A stretch of DNA of 64,000 nucleotides from an uncultured Bacilli bacterium (GTDB lineage: Bacteria > Bacillota_I > Bacilli_A > RF39 > UBA660): contig CANRAH010000005.1 in assembly GCA_947628565.1 (NCBI GenBank), positions 1 through 64,000 of the forward strand, read 5' to 3'. Below the pieces are notes generated by a model. The model searched no databases. It was not told the DNA's origin and was given only the letters and a program-made list of their open reading frames with translations. The first letter of the stretch is position 1, and each line of letters starts with the position of its first letter. Positions 41,708 through 51,928 of the stretch are shown here, in pieces. Made by a program: the position numbers and the translations under genes.

Positions 41708-41803
41708 CTACTTACCCTTAATTGAGTAAGTAGAAAGTTTTATATAACTTACATCATTTATCATATTATTAAATATACTCTCTATATGAGAATTATTATT
41801 CAT
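41708..41803 (-). CDS. Candidate 31-aa small protein
   Basis: SD GAGGTGATAAG then ATG; MNNNSHIESIFNNMINDVSYIKLSTYSIKGK; terminator hairpin CTACTTAC..GTAAGTAGTTTTT overlaps the stop. Confidence 0.4.
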   Translation of the reverse strand: MNNNSHIESIFNNMINDVSYIKLSTYSIKGK

Positions 41804-41940
41804 CTTATCACCTCACCCATATATTAGCACTTTTAGATTTCAAAATGTTGTGTTTCGACAAAACTAGCTAAAACTTTCTAAAGTGATTTTTTTAAGTAGA
41901 AAAATTATTTATTTTATTGTATAATATTGTTGGTGATTTT

Positions 41941-42504
41941 ATGAATTATCCGGGTGGTTTGAAAAAGGATTGCATAAAAACAAGAACATATAGTAATAGA
42001 GGAATGAATTTAGAATGGGATTTAAATGATTCTAATGAATATTATTTAATTAACAATATAGCTGTTATATACAAAAAACCTACCCCTATAACTATAAATA
42101 AAGTAGATTATAAGGCAAGAAATGATGCAGTTATTAAAGAAGCTCACTTTAAAACTCCATCAACCACTGATTACAATGGGATATATAAAGGAAAATATAT
42201 AGATTTTGAGGCAAAGGAAACGAAAAGTTTAACAAGTTTTCCCTTAAATAATATACACAAACACCAGATTGAACACTTGAGAAGAATTAATGCACATGGT
42301 GGTATTGGATTTATAGTCATAAGATTTACATCACTTGATGAAACATATCTTTTGTTTATAAATGATTTGCTAGAATTTTTGGATAATAATACAAAGTCAT
42401 CAATTCCTATTTCCTATTTTAAAGAAAAAGGACATATAATTAAAGGAGGAATATCTCCCAGACTTGACTATTTAAAAATAATTGATAAAGAGGTGTTTAT
42501 ATGA
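41941..42504 (+). CDS. recU: Holliday junction resolvase RecU (track ORF starts at 41917)
   Basis: TDYNGIYKGKYIDFEAKETKSLTSFPLNNIHKHQIEHL; GGTG SD before ATG 41941. Confidence 0.95.
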   Translation: MNYPGGLKKDCIKTRTYSNRGMNLEWDLNDSNEYYLINNIAVIYKKPTPITINKVDYKARNDAVIKEAHFKTPSTTDYNGIYKGKYIDFEAKETKSLTSFPLNNIHKHQIEHLRRINAHGGIGFIVIRFTSLDETYLLFINDLLEFLDNNTKSSIPISYFKEKGHIIKGGISPRLDYLKIIDKEVFI

Positions 42505-45353
42505 AAAAAGAAAAGAAAAAAGGTAAAGTTAAAAAGAAGGGGCAAAAAATAAAAAAACAAAATAGATTTACAAAAATTAAATCTATCTTCACAAAACATA
42601 TAATAGACATATTATTAATTATCGCTCTTCTAGTAATATTTGCTTTATTAATGAAATTTTTAAGTCTTAAAAAAGCAATTATATTATTCGGTTTAATAGT
42701 TATATTTTATATGATTTTAAGATTTATTTTAGGAAGCTTTACAGTACCTAAAAGAGAAAGAAAGAAAACTCTAAAAAAACGTCTTAAAGTATTGTTTATA
42801 ATTTTTCTTGGATTTTTTATAACTGGAATTATATGCGTTGTACTTTTTGCATCATATATTGTTATGAATGCTCCAGAATTTAACGAAGAACTACTCTACG
42901 TAAAAGAGCCATCAATAATTTTAAATAATAATGGTGAAGAAATTGCTAAATTAGGAGCTGAAAAACGTGTTGCTGTAACTTATGATGAACTTTCAGAAGT
43001 TTTAATAGATGCAATTATTGCAACGGAGGATTCAAGATTTTTTGAACATAATGGTGTTGACTGGGCAAGATTTTTAAAAGCTTCAATTTATCAAGTTTTA
43101 GGTTATCACGATGCTGGTGGTGGATCTACATTAACAATGCAAGTTTCAAAAAATGCATACACTGATAAAGAAGATGAAGGAATTGAAGGAATAATAAGAA
43201 AATTCACTGATTTGTACGTTTCAATGTTTATCCTTGAAAAGAATTATACAAAAGAACAAATTATGGAATTCTATGTCAATTCACAATGGCTTGGAAAAAA
43301 TACTTTCGGTGTTGAACAGACAGCTCTTACCTACTTTGGAAAAAGCGTAAAAGATTTGAATGTTTCTGAAGCCGCCATGATTGCTGGTTTATTCCAAGCA
43401 CCTGGAAGATATGATCCATACAAAAATCCGGAGGCTACAGAAGAAAGAAGAAAAAAAGTTTTATCACTTATGTTAAGACATGGTTACATAAATAAAAAAG
43501 AATACGAAGTAGCCTTAAAGATGACTGTAGATAAAATCGTATTACCTCAATCAGAAAGTATATATGCAAGTGGTGAGGTATCTCAATACCAATCATTTAT
43601 AGATACTGTTGTTGAAGAAGTAAAAGAAAAAACTGGTAAGAATCCATATTCAACATCTATGATTATATATACAACTTTAAACACTGATGTTCAAGATTAT
43701 TTAAATGATATTATGACAGGTAAATCATTTACTTGGGAAAATGATGTAATACAATCAGGAATTGCTATTGTAAATGTCAAAGACGGTAGTGTTGTTGCAA
43801 TAGGTGGCAATAGATCTTCTAATATAATAGATTCTTATAACTTTGCAACAGATCTTAATAATCAAATTGGTTCAACAGCAAAACCTTTATATGATTATGG
43901 TCCTGCTATTGAATATAACAATTGGTATTCTGGACAATTAATCGTAGATGAACCATCATCATACACTGGTGGTAAAGCTGTTAAAAATTGGAATGGAACA
44001 TTTGAAGGATTAGAAACAATGAGAATTGCTTTAAAAGGTTCAAGAAATATTCCAGCACTTAAAACATTTAAACAAAATGATAAATCTAAAGTTATAAATT
44101 TTGTTACTAATTTAGGTTTAACTCCTGAGATATATTCTTGTAATGACGGATATAAACTTTCATATAAATGGTTTAATAAAGCGGTATGTGTAAATAAAAA
44201 CGATGTAAACGATGTTGTTAACCCTATTGTTTCAAATACATTACACGAAGCACATTCAATTGGTGGATATAATGGAGAATCTCCTCTTTCTATGGCAGCA
44301 GCTTATGCAGCATTTGCCAACGGAGGTGTATATACAGAACCATATACTTTTACTAAAATCGTATTCAAAGATACAAATGAAGAATTCGTAAACGATATCA
44401 AAAAGACTAAAGCTATGAGCGAAGAAACTGCATATATAATAAGTGATATGTTAGCAACAACTGCTACACAAGCTATGCTAAGATATTACAATATAAATGG
44501 TGTCAAATATGCTGCAAAAACAGGAACTACTAATTTTGATGATGCCACTTATAAAGCAAAAGGTATTCCAAGTAGTGCTGTTCACGATTTATGGACAGTT
44601 GGATTTAATACAGAATATGCAATTGGTTTATGGTATGGATATGAAGATAAAGATATAGATAAAGACCATTATAATACCATTAGTAGAGGAAATAACTTAA
44701 GATTGTTCCAAGCTGTTGGTAAAAAAGTATTCACAAATAAAGATAACTTTAAACAACCTAGTGGTGTTGTTGCTGTCGAGATAGAATCAGAAAATGTTAC
44801 TGCTATGTTACCAAGTGAATTTACACCAAGTAATTTAAGACAAACTGAATTATTTATAAAAGGAACTGAACCTACCACAGTATCACCTAGATTCGACAAA
44901 TTGAAACCTGTATCAAATTTAAAATCTACAGTAAATAATAATGAAGTTACACTTACTTGGGATTCAGTAGCCACACCTTTAATTAATACCGAAGCAGGTT
45001 TAAGATCAGAATTCAGTAAATTATTTGAAAATGCAAATTATTTAGATTCTTTCATATCAGGAAGATTAAATTATATTAATTCTTATGTTGGTGGTATTGG
45101 ATACAACATTTATATTAAGAATGATGACGGTTCATTAAAACTACTAGATTTTGTAACTAGTAACAAATACACTACAACACTTGATATAGCTGGCGATTAT
45201 ACATTTGTAGTAAAAACTTCATATTCTATATTTAAAAGCAATATGAGTGATGGAGTTAGTGTTGATTGCAATATTAAATCATCAAGCGTAGTAATACCTC
45301 CTAAACCTACTCCAGATCCTGGCGAAACAGAGCCACCTGGTGAAACAAATTAA
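42501..45353 (+). CDS. ponA: Penicillin-binding protein 1A (transglycosylase/transpeptidase)
   Basis: ATEDSRFFEHNGVD, GGSTLTMQ, AKTGTT; recU-ponA synteny. Confidence 0.95.
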   Translation: MKKEKKKGKVKKKGQKIKKQNRFTKIKSIFTKHIIDILLIIALLVIFALLMKFLSLKKAIILFGLIVIFYMILRFILGSFTVPKRERKKTLKKRLKVLFIIFLGFFITGIICVVLFASYIVMNAPEFNEELLYVKEPSIILNNNGEEIAKLGAEKRVAVTYDELSEVLIDAIIATEDSRFFEHNGVDWARFLKASIYQVLGYHDAGGGSTLTMQVSKNAYTDKEDEGIEGIIRKFTDLYVSMFILEKNYTKEQIMEFYVNSQWLGKNTFGVEQTALTYFGKSVKDLNVSEAAMIAGLFQAPGRYDPYKNPEATEERRKKVLSLMLRHGYINKKEYEVALKMTVDKIVLPQSESIYASGEVSQYQSFIDTVVEEVKEKTGKNPYSTSMIIYTTLNTDVQDYLNDIMTGKSFTWENDVIQSGIAIVNVKDGSVVAIGGNRSSNIIDSYNFATDLNNQIGSTAKPLYDYGPAIEYNNWYSGQLIVDEPSSYTGGKAVKNWNGTFEGLETMRIALKGSRNIPALKTFKQNDKSKVINFVTNLGLTPEIYSCNDGYKLSYKWFNKAVCVNKNDVNDVVNPIVSNTLHEAHSIGGYNGESPLSMAAAYAAFANGGVYTEPYTFTKIVFKDTNEEFVNDIKKTKAMSEETAYIISDMLATTATQAMLRYYNINGVKYAAKTGTTNFDDATYKAKGIPSSAVHDLWTVGFNTEYAIGLWYGYEDKDIDKDHYNTISRGNNLRLFQAVGKKVFTNKDNFKQPSGVVAVEIESENVTAMLPSEFTPSNLRQTELFIKGTEPTTVSPRFDKLKPVSNLKSTVNNNEVTLTWDSVATPLINTEAGLRSEFSKLFENANYLDSFISGRLNYINSYVGGIGYNIYIKNDDGSLKLLDFVTSNKYTTTLDIAGDYTFVVKTSYSIFKSNMSDGVSVDCNIKSSSVVIPPKPTPDPGETEPPGETN

Positions 45354-45385
45354 AAATCATTAAGAAATTCTTAATGATTTTTTTT
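45354..45385. terminator. Bidirectional terminator between convergent ponA and nth
   Basis: AAAATCATTAAGAAATTCTTAATGATTTTTTTT. Confidence 0.8.
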
Positions 45386-45985
45386 ACATATATTAATTAA
45401 TTTGCAATCATCACATATAGGATTTTTAGATTTACATTTATATCTACCGAACAGAACCAATTGATGATGTAACCTTGATAAATTATAATTTTTAAACTTT
45501 TTCATTAACTTATTTTCTATTTGTAAAACATCGTCATTAGGATTTGCAATTTTTAATCTTTTGCTAACCCTTGATACGTGCGTATCAACAGCTATAACAT
45601 TTTCGGAATAAAGATTCGATAAAACCACATTAGCAGTTTTTCTTCCTACACCACTTAAACTTTCTAGATACTTTCTATCATTTGGGACTATACCATTTTG
45701 ATCTTGCAATAATGATTTGGCTATTTTAATAATATTAGAAGCCTTTTTGTTAAATGTACCTATTGGCTTTATTATTTCAATTATATCATCAATATTAGCA
45801 TTACTAAGCTTTTCCAAAGTATCGTACTTTTTAAATAGTACTTCCGTTACCATATTAACTCTAGAGTCCTTTGTTTGCGCACTTAACATAACAGCAATTA
45901 ATAACTCATAGTCCTTATTATAATTTAATTCACATCGAGGATTAGGAAATAATTCATCCATATAATTAATTATTAAATTATTCAT
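45371..45985 (-). CDS. nth: Endonuclease III
   Basis: LSAQTKDSRVN, LSGVGRKTANVVLSN, 4Fe-4S Cys motif CKSKNPICDDCKLINIC. Confidence 0.96.
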   Translation of the reverse strand: MNNLIINYMDELFPNPRCELNYNKDYELLIAVMLSAQTKDSRVNMVTEVLFKKYDTLEKLSNANIDDIIEIIKPIGTFNKKASNIIKIAKSLLQDQNGIVPNDRKYLESLSGVGRKTANVVLSNLYSENVIAVDTHVSRVSKRLKIANPNDDVLQIENKLMKKFKNYNLSRLHHQLVLFGRYKCKSKNPICDDCKLINICKKNH

Positions 45986-46610
45986 TTAACCAATCATAAT
46001 CAAATAATTCTTTATTTTTATTGGAATTATTGCTTTTAAACTTTCTTCTATCATTTTCTACATCCTCTTTTGTTTTTATACCTTTTCTACCCCATTCATA
46101 AATAATTTTATCTATATATCTTAAATTATTAACTCCATTATAAGTAGCCTCTTTTAATGCTAATTTTATAAGTTCTTCACTATATCCGTTATCTAGCCAT
46201 CCAGTAATAATTTCATATTCCATAGGTGATAACGTCCTTGCAAACTCCGTTTCAAATACACTATATATATTTGAATCTTTTTTCTCATCAACATCAATAA
46301 GTGAAAAGGCAATTTTTTCAAATAAAGAATCTAAATTTATAAACTCACATCTTACATTATTAACCTTTTTCATTTCTATTTTCATAATGTTTTTTTCTGA
46401 TAAAGATGATATTGTTTCTAACACTGTATTTAAATCAATTTTTAAATCATTAGATATTTGTTTAGGATTATAAATATTACTGTTTTGATTTATTAAATAT
46501 ATAATCAATACAAATTCGCTATCAGTTATATTTAATTTTTTATAATTAAACATTAATTCTTTAGGAATTTGATAATTTATGCTTTTTAATAATTCTATCA
46601 ACTGACTCAT
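45978..46610 (-). CDS. dnaD: DnaD-like replication initiation protein
   Basis: EYEIITGWLDNGYSEELIKLALKEATYNGVNNLRYIDKIIYEW; overlaps nth. Confidence 0.92.
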   Translation of the reverse strand: MSQLIELLKSINYQIPKELMFNYKKLNITDSEFVLIIYLINQNSNIYNPKQISNDLKIDLNTVLETISSLSEKNIMKIEMKKVNNVRCEFINLDSLFEKIAFSLIDVDEKKDSNIYSVFETEFARTLSPMEYEIITGWLDNGYSEELIKLALKEATYNGVNNLRYIDKIIYEWGRKGIKTKEDVENDRRKFKSNNSNKNKELFDYDWLNE

Positions 46611-46682
46611 AAAACCACCTACCTAAATTATATATTAATTATATTTTTAAATCAAGTAAAAAATAAAAGATGTAAACACCTT

Positions 46683-47948
46683 TTATTTTTCCTCTTTCTT
46701 AATTATATCAAATACTTTTTTTACCTCTAAATCATATTTTATATAATCTAAATTATCATTATATTGTTTTTTTACTTCTTCTTTTGTCATATTATATTTT
46801 ATAGCTAATTTTTCTAGCTCATCATCAATTTCCTTATCAGTTACATTAATTTTTTCAACTTTAATGATTTCCTCTATTATTAATCTATATTTGATTCTCT
46901 TTAAGGCTTCTTCTTTATATTGCTCTTTCAAAACATCTTTTGAAGAATTTGTATATTTATAAAATTGTTCCAAAGATAATCCTTGCATAGATAAATGCTC
47001 ACCAAATTGTTCAACAATTCTTTCCTCTTCGTCATTTACCATTGTATCAGGAACATCGATTACAGTTGTTTCTAATATTTTATTAAGTAAATTCTCTATG
47101 TGTTTTTCTTCTATTTGTGTTTCTTTACTTGCTTTTATATTTTCTTTAACTTGTTTTTCTAAAGCTTCTTTACTATCTATTCCTTCCATACCTAAGTCAT
47201 CAAAAAATTCTTTATCTAGTTCTGGAATTTTAACTTCTTTTACTTCGTTTACTTTAACCTTAAATACAGCATCCTTACCTTTTAAATCTTCAGCTCGATA
47301 ATCTTCTGGAAATTTTACCTTTACATCTTTTTTATCTCCAGCTTTAAGCCCAATTAATTGCTCTTCAAATCCAGGAATAAATGTGTTTGAACCAATACCA
47401 AGTGAATAGTTTTCAGCTTTACCACCTTCAAAAGCTACATCTCCTACAAAGCCTTCAAAATCAATAATAGCTATATCGCCATTCTCAATACTTCCATCTT
47501 TGACAATATTTTCTTTATAGTGTTCTCTCATATGATTTATCGAATCTTCTATTTCATCTTTAGTAACTTTAACTGTCTCTTTTTTTACACCTAAATTAGT
47601 ATATTTACCAAGCTTTACTTCTGGTTTTAAAGTAATTATAAACAAATATTCAATATAATTTTCATTTACATCTTTTATATCTAATATTGGTTGAGCGGCA
47701 ATTTCTAAATTTTTATTTTCCTCCAATAATTTATTATAAGCATCTTCTACGCAATAATTAGAAGCTTCCATATATAAAGATTCTATTCCGTATTTTTTTA
47801 AAAATACATTTTTAGGAGCTTTACCTGGCCTAAATCCATCTATTTTTGCTTTTGCATTTGCTTTCTTGAATGCCTTATCTAATGCTTCTTGCCATTTTTC
47901 ACCTTCAATTTTAATTGCAATTTCCTTTAAATTTTTATTTTTTTCCAT
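46683..47948 (-). CDS. tig: Trigger factor (track ORF starts at 47999)
   Basis: GFRPGKAPKNVFLKKYG; FKBP domain; ATG 47948 preceded by GGAGG. Confidence 0.96.
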   Translation of the reverse strand: MEKNKNLKEIAIKIEGEKWQEALDKAFKKANAKAKIDGFRPGKAPKNVFLKKYGIESLYMEASNYCVEDAYNKLLEENKNLEIAAQPILDIKDVNENYIEYLFIITLKPEVKLGKYTNLGVKKETVKVTKDEIEDSINHMREHYKENIVKDGSIENGDIAIIDFEGFVGDVAFEGGKAENYSLGIGSNTFIPGFEEQLIGLKAGDKKDVKVKFPEDYRAEDLKGKDAVFKVKVNEVKEVKIPELDKEFFDDLGMEGIDSKEALEKQVKENIKASKETQIEEKHIENLLNKILETTVIDVPDTMVNDEEERIVEQFGEHLSMQGLSLEQFYKYTNSSKDVLKEQYKEEALKRIKYRLIIEEIIKVEKINVTDKEIDDELEKLAIKYNMTKEEVKKQYNDNLDYIKYDLEVKKVFDIIKKEEK

Positions 47949-48012
47949 AAATAACCTCCAATACCTATATAGTATATAATAAATTTTAATTTTTAGCAAT
48001 AGAAAAAAAGAG

Positions 48013-48648
48013 TTAGTTTTTAAGTTTTTCTAAAGCTTCTTTGTAATCTTGCTTAGTGATGAAACTGCCAACTACACAAATATCTGCTTTATCACATTTT
48101 TTTATAGTTTCATCATTGATTCCACCATCAACCTCTATTAAATACTTATAATTAAACTCTTTTCTTAAATTATATAGTTTTTCTATTTTTTCAACACTAT
48201 TTTCAATAAATTTTTGACCTCCACGACCAGGTTCAACGCTCATAACTAAAATCAAATCTAAAAATTCTAAATACTTAGAAACTTCTTTTATATCCGTTGA
48301 TGGTTTAATGGACATTCCAACTTTAATACCTAATTGTTTAATATAATTGATAACACTACTAACTTCACTAGCAGCTTCATAATGGAATGTAATAAACTCA
48401 GGATTAAATTGTTTAAATGAATCAATATATTTTTTTACATCACTTACCATTAAATGCACATCTTTAGGTTTCTTTGTATATTTTAAAATTTCATAAAATT
48501 CTTCATATGTATATGTTTTGTTTTCGACAAATATTCCATCCATAACATCTAAGTGTAGATAATCAATATCTAATGAATCCAATTTTGAAACCTCTACATT
48601 TTTTGGTTCCTTAATATCTAAAAATGATGCTGATATTGCTACTTTCAT
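48013..48648 (-). CDS. rpe: Ribulose-phosphate 3-epimerase
   Basis: LHLDVMDGIFVENKT, MSVEPGRGGQKFI, EVDGGIN. Confidence 0.95.
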   Translation of the reverse strand: MKVAISASFLDIKEPKNVEVSKLDSLDIDYLHLDVMDGIFVENKTYTYEEFYEILKYTKKPKDVHLMVSDVKKYIDSFKQFNPEFITFHYEAASEVSSVINYIKQLGIKVGMSIKPSTDIKEVSKYLEFLDLILVMSVEPGRGGQKFIENSVEKIEKLYNLRKEFNYKYLIEVDGGINDETIKKCDKADICVVGSFITKQDYKEALEKLKN

Positions 48649-48651
48649 AAA

Positions 48652-49479
48652 TCACCTTTTCTTTATAAATTTCAAATAATTTTCATATCTAGTTTTAAGT
48701 ATATTTCCGTTTTTGACATTTTCCTTTACACCGCATTTTAATTCATTTACATGCATACAATCCTTATATTCACATAAATTTTCATAATTTCTAAATTCAA
48801 TAAAATTATTTTTTATATCTATATCCTTAATTTTGTCGAATTCTAATGCAGAAAAGCCTGGCGTATCAGCTATAAGTCCTCCTAATGAATTAATTAATTC
48901 TGTGTGCCTTGTCGTATGCTTTCCTCTATTAAGAGCAAATGATACTTCACCTGTTTTAAGATTTAATTTAGAATCAAGGCGATTTAAAAGAGAACTTTTA
49001 CCTGCACCACTTTGACCTACAAAAACAGTAATTTTATCCTTAAATATATTCTTAAGTTCGCTATCTGTATTAATAAAAACTTTATAACCTATTTTTCTAT
49101 AATAATCAATATAGTTATTTATTTCTTTTAATTCATCAGAATTAAGTAAATCTAATTTTGTAAAACATATTATTGGAGTTACTTTGTTGTATTCTATTAT
49201 ATTTAAAAGTTTATCAAGCAAATTAGTAGAAAAATCAGGTATTTTTACGCTTGTTACGATAAGTGCTTGATCTACGTTTGCAATACTAGGCCTTGTAAGT
49301 TGATTTTTTCTATCTAATATATCAACTATAATTTTTTTTTCTTTGTCAATAATTACATCATCACCAACTAAAGGTGTTATATTCAAATTTCTAAATTTTC
49401 CTCTTGCTTTACAAACATACCTTTTGCCATCATCAAATACAGTATAATCATTACTTATTTGTTTTATAATTTTACTCAT
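48652..49479 (-). CDS. rsgA: Ribosome small subunit-dependent GTPase RsgA (track ORF starts at 49503)
   Basis: GQSGAGKSSLLNRL, DTPGFSALE; circularly permuted GTPase plus Cys/His zinc site. Confidence 0.96.
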   Translation of the reverse strand: MSKIIKQISNDYTVFDDGKRYVCKARGKFRNLNITPLVGDDVIIDKEKKIIVDILDRKNQLTRPSIANVDQALIVTSVKIPDFSTNLLDKLLNIIEYNKVTPIICFTKLDLLNSDELKEINNYIDYYRKIGYKVFINTDSELKNIFKDKITVFVGQSGAGKSSLLNRLDSKLNLKTGEVSFALNRGKHTTRHTELINSLGGLIADTPGFSALEFDKIKDIDIKNNFIEFRNYENLCEYKDCMHVNELKCGVKENVKNGNILKTRYENYLKFIKKR

Positions 49480-51187
49480 TATCTTCGTTTTCTTCCTCTT
49501 CAATATCTTGTTTCGAATTAGTAACTACCGTTATTGTAATTGATGTACCTTCTCTTACTTCATCTCCAACGGCTCTTGATTGAAGGATAATTGTTCCTTC
49601 TATGAAATTATTATCTTCTTCTGATCTAAATATACAAGTTATTTTATTGTCATCACAAAATTGTTGTACCAAATCTTTCGTATAAGTTCCATCTGTAAAA
49701 TCTGGATATACAGATATAAGAACAGCATAAACAAGCTCTATTACATCGTTATTTTTTTGTAATCTAGCTCCTTCTTCAACACTTTGTGATATTATAGTAT
49801 TTTCATCTATATTATCATCTTTTGTTACTTTCTTTGGAGTAGTTACAACTCTTATATTTTGTTCTTCTAAATATGCCTTTATAGTTTCTAAATTCTTACC
49901 TTCATAATTTTCTACTAAAACTGTATCTTCGTATGAAGAAACTTTTATAATTACTGAATTACCTTCTTTTAGTTTCGTATTTGATTTGGGGCTTGAAGAT
50001 ACAACCAATCCTTCTTCAACTTCCTCATCAAATACATATTGTACATCGCAAGAAAGACCAACGGCTTTTATTTTTTTACACGCATCTTTTTCGGTTAATC
50101 CAACAAGTTCATCAGGAACATAAACTGCTTTTGTTTTTTTTGATGAAAATACCCATATAAACCCTAATCCAAGTAATAATATTATAACACATACAGTGCC
50201 TATTATTTTTAAAGCCATGTTAATTCTTTTATCAGATTTATCTAAATCTTCTTCATCGCTTTTATCCTTTTTGTTTCCTTTTAATTCTAATTTTGTTATA
50301 GTTTTTGTATTTTCTAAATTTTGTTCTGGATTAGAATAAACCATTCTTTCTTCATTAGATCTTTCAGGATTTAAACAAGTTTTTAAATCCTCATACATTT
50401 CAGATACACTATCATATCTGTTCTTAGGATTTTTAGCACATGCTTTAAGTATTATATTCTCTACACTTTGTGGAATATCAGGATTAATCTTACAAACACT
50501 TGGAATCGGTTCTTTCATATGTTTAATTGCTATTTCAACCGCATTATCACCTTTAAATGGAACTTTGCCAGTTAAAAGTTCAAACATAAGTATACCAAGA
50601 GAATATATATCACTTTTAATAGTTGAACCACTACCACTTGCTTGTTCAGGTGGTAAATAATGTACAGAGCCCATGACTGAATTTGTTTGAGTAAGCTCAT
50701 TACTATTCAAAGCCATAGCTATACCAAAGTCTGTAATTTTTACCCTTCCATCTTCTAAAATCATGACATTTTGGGGTTTTATATCTCTATGAATTATGTA
50801 ACTATCGTGCGCACAAGCTATACCACTTGCAAGTTGCAACATTATATCTATAGCTTCTGTTAAATTAAGTGGTCCTCTTCTTTTTATTAAACTTTTTAAG
50901 GTCTTACCATTTACATATTCCATAATGATAAAGTATCTACCATTATCTTCACCTACATCATATACCTCTACAATATTAGGGTGCCTAAGTGAACTGGCTG
51001 AATTGGCTTCTCTTTGAAATCTTCTTACGAATTTTTCATCATCAGCTAAATCCCCTCTAAGTATTTTGACTGCAACTTCCCTTTCAAGTATTGTATCCCA
51101 TGCAAGATACACATTTGCCATTCCACCTTCACCAATTGATTTTATAATCTTATATCGATTATCAATAAGTTCCCCTTTATTAATCAT
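49472..51187 (-). CDS. prkC: Ser/Thr protein kinase PrkC with PASTA repeats
   Basis: GEGGMANVYLAWD, HRDIKPQNVMI, DFGIA; C-terminal PASTA repeats. Confidence 0.95.
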   Translation of the reverse strand: MINKGELIDNRYKIIKSIGEGGMANVYLAWDTILEREVAVKILRGDLADDEKFVRRFQREANSASSLRHPNIVEVYDVGEDNGRYFIIMEYVNGKTLKSLIKRRGPLNLTEAIDIMLQLASGIACAHDSYIIHRDIKPQNVMILEDGRVKITDFGIAMALNSNELTQTNSVMGSVHYLPPEQASGSGSTIKSDIYSLGILMFELLTGKVPFKGDNAVEIAIKHMKEPIPSVCKINPDIPQSVENIILKACAKNPKNRYDSVSEMYEDLKTCLNPERSNEERMVYSNPEQNLENTKTITKLELKGNKKDKSDEEDLDKSDKRINMALKIIGTVCVIILLLGLGFIWVFSSKKTKAVYVPDELVGLTEKDACKKIKAVGLSCDVQYVFDEEVEEGLVVSSSPKSNTKLKEGNSVIIKVSSYEDTVLVENYEGKNLETIKAYLEEQNIRVVTTPKKVTKDDNIDENTIISQSVEEGARLQKNNDVIELVYAVLISVYPDFTDGTYTKDLVQQFCDDNKITCIFRSEEDNNFIEGTIILQSRAVGDEVREGTSITITVVTNSKQDIEEEENEDNE

Positions 51188-51926
51188 GACTTTCCTCCTT
51201 ATTAATCTCTAAGTAAGCTACCGATATATTATCAGTCCCACCACGATTATTTGCTTTAAAAACTAATTTTTCTAATCTATCCTTAATAGAAGTATTTTCA
51301 GATAGAACTTTAGCTATTTGAACATCATCTAACATATTTGTAAGCCCATCACTGCACAAAAATATTCCATCTATATTAAGTTCTACACTAAATATATCCA
51401 TCTCAACATTAGGACTAGATCCAAGTGCTTTCATAAGCACATTTTTTTTAGGATGATTTTTTGCTTCTTCTGGAGTAAGCTCACCACTTTTTACAAGTAA
51501 ATTTACTAGCGTATGATCTATTGTTATCTTATGTAATTTTTTGTTTTTAAATATATATCCTGATGAATCTCCAATATTGCCTATAAGTAAGAATGAGTTA
51601 GTTAAAACAGCAAGCACTATAGTTGTTCCCATACCTTCACTTTCGCTGTGCTCCTTTTCATATTTAAATATTTGAGCATTAGCCTCGCTTACTGTACTTT
51701 GAATCCAATTAATAGCATCTTCCTTGTTTCCAACACTACTTATATTTGTAAATCTATCGCATATTAAATTTAAAGCTATTGATGATGCTATTTCACCATC
51801 TTTATGACCACCCATACCATCAGCCACTATAAGAAGTTTTTCACCTTGCATATTTTCACATATGCATACACTATCTTCATTTCTTAATCTGACTTTTCCT
51901 GGATCAGTTATATAATAATATTCCAT
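51180..51926 (-). CDS. prpC: PP2C family phosphatase PrpC (track ORF starts at 51965)
   Basis: VADGMGGHKDGEIAS, GNIGDSSGY, CSDGLTNML, GGTDNISV. Confidence 0.95.
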   Translation of the reverse strand: MEYYYITDPGKVRLRNEDSVCICENMQGEKLLIVADGMGGHKDGEIASSIALNLICDRFTNISSVGNKEDAINWIQSTVSEANAQIFKYEKEHSESEGMGTTIVLAVLTNSFLLIGNIGDSSGYIFKNKKLHKITIDHTLVNLLVKSGELTPEEAKNHPKKNVLMKALGSSPNVEMDIFSVELNIDGIFLCSDGLTNMLDDVQIAKVLSENTSIKDRLEKLVFKANNRGGTDNISVAYLEINKEESHD

Positions 51927-51928
51927 AC

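Noticed and set aside
44669-44974. Minus-strand 101-aa ORF within ponA
   Set aside because: Antisense to a confidently assigned PBP1A; no independent evidence.
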